Assembly (NCBI RefSeq): GCF_003584125.1
Contig: NZ_QXFL01000005.1
Location: forward strand, 62,001 to 126,000
Reading direction: 5' to 3'
DNA length: 64,000 nt
Source of the DNA: Aurantiacibacter zhengii
GTDB taxonomy: Bacteria > Pseudomonadota > Alphaproteobacteria > Sphingomonadales > Sphingomonadaceae
A program made the translations under genes and the position numbers. The notes beneath the pieces are model-generated. The model was given only the letters and a program-made list of their open reading frames with translations. It did no database searches and was not told the DNA's origin. This document shows positions 8,360-17,531 of this stretch, in pieces; position 1 is the stretch's first letter, and each line of letters opens with the position of its first letter.

Positions 8360-10166
8360 GTTGCACCCCACCATCGAACGCGTGACCCAGCGGATTATCG
8401 AGAAATCGAAGGATAGCCGCCGCGCCTATCTGGACCTGATCGACCGCGAGGCCGACAACCAGCCGGAGCGCAGCCAGGTCAGCTGTTCGAATCTCGCCCA
8501 TGCCTATGCCGGGGCGCTGGAGGACCAGGAGGCGCTGAAGACCAATACCGGTCCCAACATCGGTATCGTCTCGGCCTATAATGACATGCTTTCCGCCCAC
8601 CAGCCCTACGGACGCTATCCCGAGCGGCTGAAGATCTACGCCCGCGAAGTGGGAGCCACAGCGCAGGTTGCCGGCGGCACGCCCGCCATGTGCGACGGGG
8701 TGACGCAGGGCGAGACGGGCATGGAACTCAGCCTGTTCAGCCGCGACGTGATCGCGCTTTCCACCGGCGTTGCCCTCTCCCACGCCATGTACGATGGCAT
8801 GCTGCTGCTGGGTATCTGCGACAAGATCGTGCCCGGCCTGCTGATCGGTGCGCTGCGCTTTGGCCACCTGCCCGCCGTGTTCGTGCCCAGCGGGCCGATG
8901 CCTTCGGGCGTTTCCAACAAGGAAAAGCAGCGCGTTCGCCAGCTCTATGCAGAGGACAAGGCAACGCGGGCCGAGCTGCTGGAAAGCGAGCTTGGCTCCT
9001 ACCACTCGCCCGGCACCTGCACGTTCTTTGGCACCGCCAACTCCAACCAGATGATGATGGAAATGATGGGCCTTCACGTACCCGGCGCGGCCTTTTTCCA
9101 GCCCGGCACGAAGATCCGGCAGGCGCTGGACCGCGCCGCCGTGCACCGCGTGGCGGCAATGGGCAAGGACGGCAACGACTTCCGCCCGTTGGGCCATTGC
9201 GTAGACGAGAAAGCCATCGTGAACGCCGCGGTCGGCCTGCTGGCAACCGGCGGCTCCACCAACCACGCCATCCATATTCCCGCTTTCGCCCGCGCCGCCG
9301 GTGTGCAGATCGACTGGACGGACCTTTCCGAACTGTCGAAATCCGTCCCGCTGCTGGCGCGCGTCTATCCCAACGGGTCCGGCGACACCAACCACTTCCA
9401 CGAAGCGGGCGGCATGGGCTTCGTCATCAGCGAGCTGCTGGGCGCTGGTCTTGCGCACGCCGACGTGATCGGTGTGGGTGAAGAGCGCGGCATGGGGCAG
9501 TACGCACAGGAACCGTGGCTGGATGAGGATACGCTGAAATGGCGCGATACCGGCCCCAGCGGTAACGATGAAATGCTGCGCCCTGCCGCGAACCCGTTCC
9601 AGCCCGATGGCGGTATGCGACTGGTCGAAGGCAACCTGGGCCGCGCCTGTTTCAAAAGCTCCGCGGTCGAAAAGGAACGCTGGACTATCGAGGCGCCCTG
9701 CCGGGTGTTCTCGACGCAGAAGCAGGTCGCCGATGCCTTCACGGCGGGCGAATTGGACAAGGACGTGGTCGTTGTCGTGCGCTTCCAGGGGCCGCGCGCC
9801 AATGGCATGCCCGAACTTCACAAGCTGACGCCCGCGCTGGGCGTGCTGCAGGATCGCGGCTACCGCGTGGCGCTCGTCACCGATGGCCGGATGAGCGGCG
9901 CGAGCGGCAAGGTGCCAAGCGCGATCCACTGCTCGCCCGAGGCGCTGGGCGGTGGCCCGCTGTCGCTGCTGGAAGACGGCGACATCGTGAAAGTCTGCGC
10001 CGAAACCGGAGAGCTTTCGACCACGGCAGACCTGACCGCCCGCACGCCCGCGCCCGATCCGGTGCCGGACATGGGCACGGGCCGCGAACTGTTCGCCATG
10101 ATGCGCAGCTCTGCCGACGAGGCAGAGAAAGGCGGCAGCGCAATGCTAGCCGTGGCAGGGCTTTGA
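8352..10166 (+). CDS. edd: Phosphogluconate dehydratase
   Basis: A 604-residue [4Fe-4S] dehydratase of the IlvD/Edd family. It converts 6-phosphogluconate to 2-keto-3-deoxy-6-phosphogluconate (KDPG). The family signature is seen as [25 protein letters not shown], with a second conserved region at [18 protein letters not shown]. The length equals that of known Edd enzymes (about 600) rather than dihydroxyacid dehydratase (about 560-610, with different N-terminal motifs), and the neighbours confirm the role. The ATG overlaps the end of zwf by eight bases. Confidence 0.96.
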   Translation: MSKLHPTIERVTQRIIEKSKDSRRAYLDLIDREADNQPERSQVSCSNLAHAYAGALEDQEALKTNTGPNIGIVSAYNDMLSAHQPYGRYPERLKIYAREVGATAQVAGGTPAMCDGVTQGETGMELSLFSRDVIALSTGVALSHAMYDGMLLLGICDKIVPGLLIGALRFGHLPAVFVPSGPMPSGVSNKEKQRVRQLYAEDKATRAELLESELGSYHSPGTCTFFGTANSNQMMMEMMGLHVPGAAFFQPGTKIRQALDRAAVHRVAAMGKDGNDFRPLGHCVDEKAIVNAAVGLLATGGSTNHAIHIPAFARAAGVQIDWTDLSELSKSVPLLARVYPNGSGDTNHFHEAGGMGFVISELLGAGLAHADVIGVGEERGMGQYAQEPWLDEDTLKWRDTGPSGNDEMLRPAANPFQPDGGMRLVEGNLGRACFKSSAVEKERWTIEAPCRVFSTQKQVADAFTAGELDKDVVVVVRFQGPRANGMPELHKLTPALGVLQDRGYRVALVTDGRMSGASGKVPSAIHCSPEALGGGPLSLLEDGDIVKVCAETGELSTTADLTARTPAPDPVPDMGTGRELFAMMRSSADEAEKGGSAMLAVAGL

Positions 10167-10202
10167 TAGCGGCCGCATCCGCAAGGTGGAGGGGATAGGA
10201 CA

Positions 10203-11177
10203 ATGGAACTCGTAACCGTAGACATCGGCGGCACGCACGCGCGCTTCGCCATCGCCACGCGGGCCGCAGACGGCACCCTGACGATGGACGAGCCGATCAC
10301 GCTGCACACCGAAGACCATGCCAGCTTCCAGACCGCGTGGGAGGATTACCGCGCGCAGAAGGGCGGCACCCTTCCCGATGCTGTGGCCATGGCTATCGCC
10401 GGTCCCGTCGGCGGCGAAGTGATCCGTTTCACCAACAACCCGTGGATCATCAGGCCCGCGCTGGTGGAATCGAAACTCGGCGTTTCGCGCCACACGATCG
10501 TCAACGATTTCGAGGCGGTCGCCCATGCCGTCGCTCGCGCTGGCGAAGACGAACTGCTCCACCTTACCGGTCCGGAGGGGCCGCTGAAGCCCACCGGTCG
10601 ATTATCTGTGCTCGGCCCGGGCACCGGGCTTGGCGTCGCGCATCTCTACCGCGAGGCCGATGGCACTTACCGCGTCTCGGCGACCGAGGGCGGCCATATC
10701 GATTTCGCTCCGCTCGACCCCATCGAAGACGCGATCCTCGCCCGCCTGCGCAAGCGCCACAATCGTGTGTCGGCAGAGCGCGTGGTATCGGGCCCCGCCA
10801 TCGTGGACATCTACGCCACCCTCGCCGCGCTGGAAGGCCGCGCGGTGGTGGAGCAGGACGACATCGCGATCTGGAAAGCCGGGATGGACGGTTCGGACAG
10901 CCTGGCCGCTGCCGCCATAGACCGGTTCTGCCTCTCGCTGGGCGCGGTGGCTGGCGACATCGCACTGGCGCAAGGCGGCTTTTCCGGCGTGGTGATCGCC
11001 GGCGGCCTTGGCTACCGCCTGCGCGACCACTTGCCCAACTCCGGCTTCGCGGAACGCTTCCGCGCCAAGGGCCGTTTCGAAAACCTGATGGCGGGCATCC
11101 CCGTCAAGCTTATCACCCATCCCCAGCCCGGCCTCTTCGGCGCGGCTGCCGCATTCCTTCAAAGCCACGGAGACTGA
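10203..11177 (+). CDS. glk: Glucokinase
   Basis: A 324-residue glucokinase of the bacterial Glk (PF02685) family, phosphorylating glucose with ATP. It opens VDIGGTHARFAIA (phosphate-binding) and has a sugar-binding segment (ATEGGHIDFAPLD) and a late VIAGGLGYRL. The GGAGGGGATAGGA just before the ATG resembles the site in front of the zwf leader. It sits 36 bases after edd and six before eda, so it belongs to the same operon. The order zwf-edd-glk also occurs in Zymomonas. Confidence 0.94.
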   Translation: MELVTVDIGGTHARFAIATRAADGTLTMDEPITLHTEDHASFQTAWEDYRAQKGGTLPDAVAMAIAGPVGGEVIRFTNNPWIIRPALVESKLGVSRHTIVNDFEAVAHAVARAGEDELLHLTGPEGPLKPTGRLSVLGPGTGLGVAHLYREADGTYRVSATEGGHIDFAPLDPIEDAILARLRKRHNRVSAERVVSGPAIVDIYATLAALEGRAVVEQDDIAIWKAGMDGSDSLAAAAIDRFCLSLGAVAGDIALAQGGFSGVVIAGGLGYRLRDHLPNSGFAERFRAKGRFENLMAGIPVKLITHPQPGLFGAAAAFLQSHGD

Positions 11178-11183
11178 CTACCC

Positions 11184-11804
11184 ATGAGCGCACCCGACAA
11201 TATCGAGGAGATCATGCTCACGGCCCCGGTCATTCCGGTGCTGGTGGTGGACGATCCCGCAGAGGCCCGCCCAATGGCAGAAGCGCTGGTGGCAGGGGGC
11301 CTGAGAGTCCTTGAAGTGACCTTGCGCACCGATGCCGCGATCGAGGTGATCAAGCGCATGAACCTTGTGCCCGGTGCCATCGTCGGTGCCGGTACGGTGA
11401 CGAATCAGAAAGACCTCGACGCGGCCCTTTCCGCCGGGGCGGAATTCATCGTCTCCCCCGGACTGACAGAGCCGCTGGGCCGTGCCGCGATCAAGAGCGG
11501 CGTGCCTTTCCTGCCCGGCATCGCCACTGCGGGTGAGCTGATGGCGGGCCTCGACATGGGCCTCAAGCACTTCAAGTTCTTTCCCGCCATGGCCAACGGC
11601 GGCATTCCGGCATTGAAAGCGCTGATCGCGCCGTTCGGGCAGTGCAAGTTCTGCCCCACCGGCGGCATCACGCCCGAAACCGCGCCCGACTGGCTGGCCC
11701 TGGACAACGTGCTGTGCGTCGGCGGCAGCTGGGTGGCCCCCAAGGGAGCCTCGCGCGAGGAAATCCGCAAGCTTGCAGAAGAGGCCGCGGAGATGGGGCA
11801 ATGA
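11184..11804 (+). CDS. eda: 2-dehydro-3-deoxyphosphogluconate (KDPG) aldolase
   Basis: A 206-residue class I aldolase that splits KDPG into pyruvate and glyceraldehyde-3-phosphate, completing the Entner-Doudoroff pathway. Characteristic segments are VLEVTLRTDAAIEVI, GAGTV, FIVSPGLTE and the Schiff-base lysine region LKHFKFFPA, with CPTGGI near the end. It begins six bases after glk and its stop overlaps the ATG of ppc (ATGA). Confidence 0.96.
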   Translation: MSAPDNIEEIMLTAPVIPVLVVDDPAEARPMAEALVAGGLRVLEVTLRTDAAIEVIKRMNLVPGAIVGAGTVTNQKDLDAALSAGAEFIVSPGLTEPLGRAAIKSGVPFLPGIATAGELMAGLDMGLKHFKFFPAMANGGIPALKALIAPFGQCKFCPTGGITPETAPDWLALDNVLCVGGSWVAPKGASREEIRKLAEEAAEMGQ

Positions 11805-14575
11805 GCGGCGTCGAAGACCTTACCCGCCGCCTGCAGGACCTGCACCAGCGCACCGTCGAGATGCCGCAGTTCAATCCGGTTTTCCAGCTGGCGCACGAGC
11901 TTTCGCGCAAGCTGGAAGCGGGCGAGATGTCGCTCGACGATTTCGAGGCGCTGATTGCCGAACTGGAAGTCGCTTCGCTGGAAGAACGCGCGGACCGGCT
12001 GGAATGCATGGTCGCCCCCATCGGTGCCGATGCCAACCGGTCCGAATTGGCAGGGACGCTGGAACGCAGCGATTTCGCCACTTTCCGCGAGCAATGGGAA
12101 CGCCCCCAGCTGCACGCCGTATTCACGGCCCACCCCACCTTCCTGCTGACGCCGCAGCAGTCCGAGGCGGTCGCCTCCGCCGCCAGCAAGGGCACGGCCA
12201 TCACCGCCGACTGCGTGGGCGGCGAACGCCCGCAGGTTACCCTGCCTTACGAACACGAACGCGCCATGCGCGCCATCGCCCACGCACAGGATGCGCGCGA
12301 CGCCATCGTCTCGCAGCTCCTTGCCCATGCGCAGGAGCAATGGCCGGACGAGTGGCACGCGCTTTCCCCGCTGCCCTTCCGCTTCGCCACCTGGGTCGGC
12401 TACGACATGGACGGGCGAACCGACATCACCTGGTCGAATTCCATCGGCTTTCGCCTGTCCGAAAAGGCGGAGCGCCTGGCGCGCTATGTCGCCTCGCTCG
12501 AAGCCATCGATGCCGATCACGCGCTGCTGTCCGAACTTCGCCCGGCTGCGGACTACGCCGCCGAACGCGCCGAGGATTTCACCGCCGACCTGTCCGATCC
12601 CGCAGCGCTCTCCGTCGCGGCCAATCGTCTTACCGCCAGCGATCCGCGCAAGCTGCTGAGCCTGTCGCGCTATATCGATGCGCTGGAGGAAGAGGCAAAG
12701 GCTACCGATGATGGCAAGCGTGCCGTTGCGTTGAAGACCCTGGTGGCCGCGATGCGCGCCGACGGGCTGGGCATGGGCTGGATCCACTTCCGCGTGAATG
12801 CCAAGCAGTTGCACAACGCCATCCGCCGCCGGATCGACCCCGACGGCAATCTCGACCTCGCCAGCAAGGGGGCAGTGGTCCACCTCAACCGCGCCATCGA
12901 AAAGATCCAGCCGCGCCGCAGCAACTTCGGCGCGCTGGCGATAGAGGCGAGCACCGCCATCCGCCAGTTCCTTGCCATGGCGCAAATCCTGGAACACGTC
13001 GACGCCGACGCGCCGATCCGCATGCTGATTGCCGAGTGCGAGGAGCCGGCAACGGTCCTTGCCGCGCTCTACTTCGCCAAGCTGTTCGGCATCGAGGACA
13101 AGGTCGATGTCTCGCCGCTGTTCGAGACCGAGACTGCGCTGGAACATGGCGGCCGCCTGCTGGACGAGCTGCTGGCAGAACCGATCTACCAGGAATATGC
13201 GAAAAAGCGTGGCCGGGTGGCGATCCAGACGGGCTTTTCCGACGCGGGCCGGTTCGTGGGCCAGATCCCTGCCAGCCTCGCGATCGAGCGTTTGCAGGGC
13301 CGGCTGGCAGATGCCCTCGATGCGAACGGGCTCAACGACGTCGCGGCGCTGATCTTCAACACCCACGGCGAGAGCATGGGCCGCGGTGCGCACCCCACCA
13401 AGATGGCGGACCGGATGGAATGGGCCCTTTCGCCCTGGGCACGGCGCCGCTTTGCCCGCGCCGGGATCCCGCTGGAGCCGGAGGTCAGCTTTCAGGGCGG
13501 CGATGGCTACCTGTGGTTTTCCACCCCCGAGCTTGCCCGCGCCATCCTGACGCGCATCGCCGTGCTGCGGCCCGCGCAGACCGACGTCGATGTGCCCAAG
13601 GACGTGTTCTATCAGCGCACCGATCTCTCGCTCGACTTCTACCGCGCGGTGAAGGAACACCAGCGCGACCACCTGGAAAGCCGGACCTACAGCCGTGCCA
13701 TCACCGCCTTCGGGCTGGGGCTGCTCAATTCCACCGGCAGCCGCGTCTCGCGCCGCCAGAGCGACCTTTCGGCAGACCGCGAGATGTCTCTGCGGCAGAT
13801 CCGCGCCATTCCGCACAATGCTATTCTGCAACAGCTGGGCTATCCGGTGAACGTGATCGCCGGCATTGGCGAGGCGGCGGAAGGCAATTACGAGGAAATC
13901 GGCGCGCTGCTGGCGGAAAGCCCGCGCGGGCGCGAACTTGTGCGCCTGGTGCGCGCCGCCAATGCGCTGGCCAGCGTGAAGACCGTTGCCGCGCACGGCG
14001 AACTGTTCAATTCGGCCTACTGGGCAAGCCGTCCCTATCGCGGCACGGAGGGGCATCTAACTGCCGCCTGCGAGGCCCTGAGCGAATACCTGGTGAAGGA
14101 CGACCGCGTCGGCGTGTTCCGCCGCCTCGCCAGCCGCCTGCGGGTGGACGCGATGAAGCTGCACCGCCTGCTCGACCATATTCCGGACGAGGCTCCGACC
14201 GAAAACCGCGAGGACAAGCGTCGCATGATCGGCGTGCTCCAGTCGCTGCGCCTGGCACTACTCCAAGCCATGTTCATCCGCGCCATCAGCGTGCCGGTGT
14301 TCAGCCGTGCGAACGACGTCTCCCGCGACGACGTGCTGGAAATGGTCTTCACCCTGCGCGTGGACGATGCGCTGGCGCAGTTGCGGCGGGCCTACCCCAC
14401 GCATTTCCCGCGCATCGACCGCTTCGACCTGACCGAGCCGACCGACTGGCCCGATGGCAGCGACGAGGGTTACGAGGCGATCCACCGCGACTTCATCGAT
14501 CCGATTGAGCGCGCGCATAACCTCAGCCTCCGCATCACGACGGCTATCGCCAACGTGTTCGGGGCGCATGGTTAA
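11801..14575 (+). CDS. ppc: Divergent phosphoenolpyruvate carboxylase
   Basis: A 924-residue protein that aligns along its length with bacterial PEP carboxylase, which makes oxaloacetate from PEP and bicarbonate. The catalytic-His motif is FTAHPTF (H111; the family has TAHPTE). Later it has QTGFSDAG where the family has GYSDSxKD, THGESMGRGAHP (521-532) in place of the glycine-rich loop HGRGGSxGRGG, and VSFQGGDGYLWFS where the family has TEQGEMI. The first arginine of the loop is therefore missing. ATG 11801 overlaps the eda stop, and the longer upstream frame is eda in another phase. It closes the carbon operon and is likely anaplerotic if active. Confidence 0.8.
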   Translation: MSGVEDLTRRLQDLHQRTVEMPQFNPVFQLAHELSRKLEAGEMSLDDFEALIAELEVASLEERADRLECMVAPIGADANRSELAGTLERSDFATFREQWERPQLHAVFTAHPTFLLTPQQSEAVASAASKGTAITADCVGGERPQVTLPYEHERAMRAIAHAQDARDAIVSQLLAHAQEQWPDEWHALSPLPFRFATWVGYDMDGRTDITWSNSIGFRLSEKAERLARYVASLEAIDADHALLSELRPAADYAAERAEDFTADLSDPAALSVAANRLTASDPRKLLSLSRYIDALEEEAKATDDGKRAVALKTLVAAMRADGLGMGWIHFRVNAKQLHNAIRRRIDPDGNLDLASKGAVVHLNRAIEKIQPRRSNFGALAIEASTAIRQFLAMAQILEHVDADAPIRMLIAECEEPATVLAALYFAKLFGIEDKVDVSPLFETETALEHGGRLLDELLAEPIYQEYAKKRGRVAIQTGFSDAGRFVGQIPASLAIERLQGRLADALDANGLNDVAALIFNTHGESMGRGAHPTKMADRMEWALSPWARRRFARAGIPLEPEVSFQGGDGYLWFSTPELARAILTRIAVLRPAQTDVDVPKDVFYQRTDLSLDFYRAVKEHQRDHLESRTYSRAITAFGLGLLNSTGSRVSRRQSDLSADREMSLRQIRAIPHNAILQQLGYPVNVIAGIGEAAEGNYEEIGALLAESPRGRELVRLVRAANALASVKTVAAHGELFNSAYWASRPYRGTEGHLTAACEALSEYLVKDDRVGVFRRLASRLRVDAMKLHRLLDHIPDEAPTENREDKRRMIGVLQSLRLALLQAMFIRAISVPVFSRANDVSRDDVLEMVFTLRVDDALAQLRRAYPTHFPRIDRFDLTEPTDWPDGSDEGYEAIHRDFIDPIERAHNLSLRITTAIANVFGAHG

Positions 14576-14668
14576 GCGCGGCTAAATCGCCCGCTGGCAG
14601 CGTTCCAATCAGGGACGCAGGCTGCGTCCGACTGGATTTTGGGCGCAAACCGGCGCAGGATGCCGCAC

Positions 14669-15337
14669 ATGAGCACGAGCTTCAAATGGATCGGCGCGCT
14701 GACGCTGGCTATTGCCGCGATGATCGGCGGAGCCATGTTGTTCACCCACGGCAGTGATGCGCAGGAAAGCGATATCGTTGCCGATGGCTCTGCTGCCGTC
14801 GATCAGGCGATAGAGTTCGTCGCGAGCGAGGTGGTGCAGGAAACCCCTGCCTACGATCCGGACGATCCCTTCGTCATCAAGCGCGTCCTGCCCATCGAAG
14901 GGCCGATCAAGTATGGCGAATGGCACTGGGACGACGAGGGCGTTCCCGACGGTCCTCTGGTCATGACGGTGGACCTGCAGGCGCGTGTGATCAGCGTCTT
15001 TCAGGGCGGATACGAAATCGGCGCGGCCGCGGCACTGCTGGGCACGCCGGAGCACCCCACGCCCACCGGCACATTCCCGATCCTGACCAAGGAACGGCAC
15101 AATGTCTCCGAAAAATACGGCAACGCGCCCATGCCCTGGACCCTGCGCCTGACCTGGGACGGCGTGGCCGTGCACGGCGGCTCCAATGTCGAACTGGGCT
15201 ATGCCAGCCACGGCTGTATCGGCGTGCCGGACGAATTCGCGTCGCGCCTGTTCGACACTGCGAAGGTGGGTGACGTGGTGATCATCACTGACGGGGTGAT
15301 GACGGGCGTTGGCGGGAGCTTGTCGACCGAGGGCTGA
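14669..15337 (+). CDS. L,D-transpeptidase (YkuD domain)
   Basis: A 222-residue envelope protein with one N-terminal membrane or signal segment (FKWIGALTLAIAAMIGGAMLF) and a C-terminal YkuD catalytic domain. The active-site pattern is HGGSN followed by SHGCIGVP, with the nucleophilic Cys in SHGC. PTPTGTFPI is also typical. It would form or anchor 3-3 peptidoglycan crosslinks in the periplasm. The ATG at 14669 is chosen because AGGA lies eight bases upstream; ATG 14660 is an alternative. It is about 90 bases from ppc, so probably a separate unit. Confidence 0.88.
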   Translation: MSTSFKWIGALTLAIAAMIGGAMLFTHGSDAQESDIVADGSAAVDQAIEFVASEVVQETPAYDPDDPFVIKRVLPIEGPIKYGEWHWDDEGVPDGPLVMTVDLQARVISVFQGGYEIGAAAALLGTPEHPTPTGTFPILTKERHNVSEKYGNAPMPWTLRLTWDGVAVHGGSNVELGYASHGCIGVPDEFASRLFDTAKVGDVVIITDGVMTGVGGSLSTEG

Positions 15338-15370
15338 AGACCAGCAGGGCAGAATTTCCTATTCCCGCTC

Positions 15371-15448
15371 GTCCTGAGCCTGTCGAAGGACTGCTTTGTT
15401 CTTCACGCCCGGATCTTCAAGAAAGGCAACCCTTCGACAAGCTCAGGG
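15371..15448. repeat. Inverted repeat of a sphingomonad-type dispersed element
   Basis: TCCTGAGCCTGTCGAAGGA (15372-15390) and CCTTCGACAAGCTCAGGG (15431-15448) are near-perfect inverted copies about 40 bases apart, between the convergent L,D-transpeptidase and tilS. This palindromic unit is common between genes in sphingomonads and related bacteria. It may act as a 3'-end stabiliser or bidirectional terminator. Confidence 0.6.
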
Positions 15449-15466
15449 TAAGCGGCTTTTCGGGGA

Positions 15467-16447
15467 TCACCCGGTTCTTCGAGGTGGTTCGGGGCGAAAG
15501 ACCCAGCGCGGCGGTTGCGCTTGGCCCCATTTCCCCTCGACTGTTACCAGCACGCCGCCAACATTTCCGCCTTCGCAACGCTCGAGCTTGTCCAGCAGAT
15601 CGGCAACCTGTGACCCCCTTGCTGTCCCGCCGAGCCACCCGATGATACGGTCGATAACGCGCAGGGCGATTGCCCGGTTGGGCGGGGACGAGCATTCCAC
15701 CCTGTCGGAATAGCGTGTTACGTGATCGCGGACCGCAGCATTCGTCTGACTATCCAGAGCCTCGTCCGCTTCGGCCAGATGGCTGGCAGAGCGAGACAGC
15801 GCGAGCGGATCCAGCCAGTCTGCTTCGGACAGAGCTTGGCGCATTCTCACCCGGTCGAACCGGTCATCGTGATTACTGGGATCTTGAGCAACCGTGAGCC
15901 CTGCAGTCTTTATCACACCGTCCAATTCTGCCCGGCGGAAGCGAAGCAGTGGACGGATCACCGGCAACTCGTGCCCGAGCGGCCAGACGTATTCCCGCAC
16001 CCCGGCCAGTCCGGAGACGCCGCTGCCACGGTTCAGGCGCATCAGCAGAGTTTCGGCTTGGTCGTCGGCATGATGGGCGGTGGCAACCACAGCAAGACCG
16101 CGCCTTTGCGCCCATAGATCAAGAGCGAAATACCGCGCCTCCCGCGCCTTCGCCTGCACGTTACCCTCCGCGATGGTCACGGTCAGCACCTCGCAAGGCA
16201 CCCCGCGCTCCTCGCAGGCTGCGACCACCAGCGCGCATTCGTCCTTCGCTTCGGGACGCAGGCCGTGGTCGACAGTCCCTACTTCGAAACCGCTCGGAAT
16301 AGCCTCGTGCGCCAGCAGCAGCATGGCCATGGAGTCCGGCCCGCCGCTTACGGCGAGGCCGATCTTTCCGCCATCGGGGTTCAGCCGGTCGAGCGCACTT
16401 TTGAAACGCTCGACCAGTGCGGGATTAATTGCAGTCGACGCGGCCAC
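15467..16447 (-). CDS. tilS: tRNA(Ile)-lysidine synthase
   Basis: A PP-loop ATPase that attaches lysine to the wobble cytidine of tRNA-Ile(CAU) so that it reads AUA. The P-loop SGGPDSMAMLLL, the VDHGLR and ATAHHADDQAET segments, and the length of about 326 residues fit TilS. The exact start is uncertain: a GTG at 16447 would overlap the 3' end of the upstream cpoB-like gene by 23 bases, and no ATG fits except one far inside that gene. The two are therefore probably co-transcribed. Confidence 0.88.
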   Translation of the reverse strand: MAASTAINPALVERFKSALDRLNPDGGKIGLAVSGGPDSMAMLLLAHEAIPSGFEVGTVDHGLRPEAKDECALVVAACEERGVPCEVLTVTIAEGNVQAKAREARYFALDLWAQRRGLAVVATAHHADDQAETLLMRLNRGSGVSGLAGVREYVWPLGHELPVIRPLLRFRRAELDGVIKTAGLTVAQDPSNHDDRFDRVRMRQALSEADWLDPLALSRSASHLAEADEALDSQTNAAVRDHVTRYSDRVECSSPPNRAIALRVIDRIIGWLGGTARGSQVADLLDKLERCEGGNVGGVLVTVEGKWGQAQPPRWVFRPEPPRRTG

Positions 16448-17375
16448 CGAGGTTATCGTACTGGTTCTGCAACCGCCCCACGGCCAGCGCGGCATAGGTC
16501 TCGCCGAATTCGGCGAGCGCGATGCACGCCCGGCGGGTATCGCCCAGGGTGATCATCGATTCCGCCAGGTACAGCAGGCTGTCGGGTGCGCGGGCACCTT
16601 CGGCGTCGGTCTGGTAGTTCTCGAAGAAATGCGTGGCAGCCGCGCGCGGTTCGCCTGCATCCAGGAAGGCACGCCCCAGCAGGTTACGCCCGTAGGTCGT
16701 GCGCCAGTGGTCGGGATAGCGTTCCACGAACATCGCGAGTTGCTGCTGCGCTTCGGGATAGAAGCCAGCATCCCACAGGCGGAAGCCATAGACGTATTCA
16801 TCGTCGCCCTGGTCGCCCGTGGCGGGCTTGGCGATGGCCTGCACCGCTGCCACCCGTTCCGGCGTGGGAGCGGTGGCCTGGGCGGCAGTTTCTTCCACGG
16901 CGGCCAGTTCGGCAGTGCCTTCGGCCTCGCCGGGCACAGGGACGACGCCGCTGGGCCTTGGTGCCGTAGCAGCGCTGCCCATTCCCGAAGCGCTGGCGGT
17001 GCCGCGCGCTTCCATCTCGGCAAGGCGCATCTCCATCGCCGCCAGCGCATTCTCGTTCACCTCGGCTGTCGCGGTAAGCCGCGCCAGCTGACCCTCGATC
17101 GCATCAAGCCGCGCCAGCACGTCGGTCAGCGCGGATGTGGTCACCTGCGGAGTGGTATTGGGTGTGGCCGATCGTTCCGGCGTGATCTCTGGTTCGAAAA
17201 ACCGGTCGTCGCCGCCGGGAAATACGGCGCGCTGCAGCGCGTTGATCTGGCTTTCGATCCGCCGCAGCCGGTCATCGCTCTGGGCCGAGGCGGGCACCGG
17301 CATGGCCACGGCCACGATCACCGCGACGATGGCGGCGCGCGTTATCGCGAATGACTGTTTCGACCTAGCAAGCAT
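16425..17375 (-). CDS. cpoB: Tol-Pal associated periplasmic TPR protein (CpoB/YbgF-like)
   Basis: A 316-residue secreted protein. It has a signal peptide (ending PVPASAQ), a short coiled-coil part (DDRLRRIESQINALQRAVF) that in YbgF/CpoB mediates trimerisation, a Pro/Ala-rich linker and a C-terminal TPR array (YVYGFRLWDAGFYPEAQQQLAMFVERYPDH onward). CpoB links outer-membrane constriction by Tol-Pal to peptidoglycan synthesis. The ATG at 17375 has GAGGAG upstream; ATG 17399 is possible but lacks a good site. tol-pal genes are not adjacent here. tilS downstream overlaps its end. Confidence 0.82.
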   Translation of the reverse strand: MLARSKQSFAITRAAIVAVIVAVAMPVPASAQSDDRLRRIESQINALQRAVFPGGDDRFFEPEITPERSATPNTTPQVTTSALTDVLARLDAIEGQLARLTATAEVNENALAAMEMRLAEMEARGTASASGMGSAATAPRPSGVVPVPGEAEGTAELAAVEETAAQATAPTPERVAAVQAIAKPATGDQGDDEYVYGFRLWDAGFYPEAQQQLAMFVERYPDHWRTTYGRNLLGRAFLDAGEPRAAATHFFENYQTDAEGARAPDSLLYLAESMITLGDTRRACIALAEFGETYAALAVGRLQNQYDNLGGRVDCN

Positions 17376-17531
17376 TACCGGCGATCTCCTCAAATCCATA
17401 TTCGGCGCGGAACCGCGGCTCCATGCCAGTTCCTACCAAGATAGACGATTAACGTCCGCGTGAAAGCCGGAACTGGACGGCTTTCCCCCATGAATACGAT
17501 CGGGCACCGGCGCACGGCCACGTGCCGCCGC

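Noticed and set aside
8175-9929. A 584-residue minus-strand frame opposite edd
   Set aside because: Antisense shadow of a clear dehydratase; no recognisable domain.
11405-14056. An 883-residue open frame on the minus strand across eda and ppc
   Set aside because: It is antisense to a long, well-recognised gene pair. High G/C gives long open frames opposite real genes, and its residues are Arg/Ala/Gly/His-rich with no family features.
15467-16495. tilS start at the ATG at 16495
   Set aside because: That would overlap the upstream cpoB-like gene by about 70 bases and add residues (MPRWPWGGCRTSTITS) that read as its shadow.
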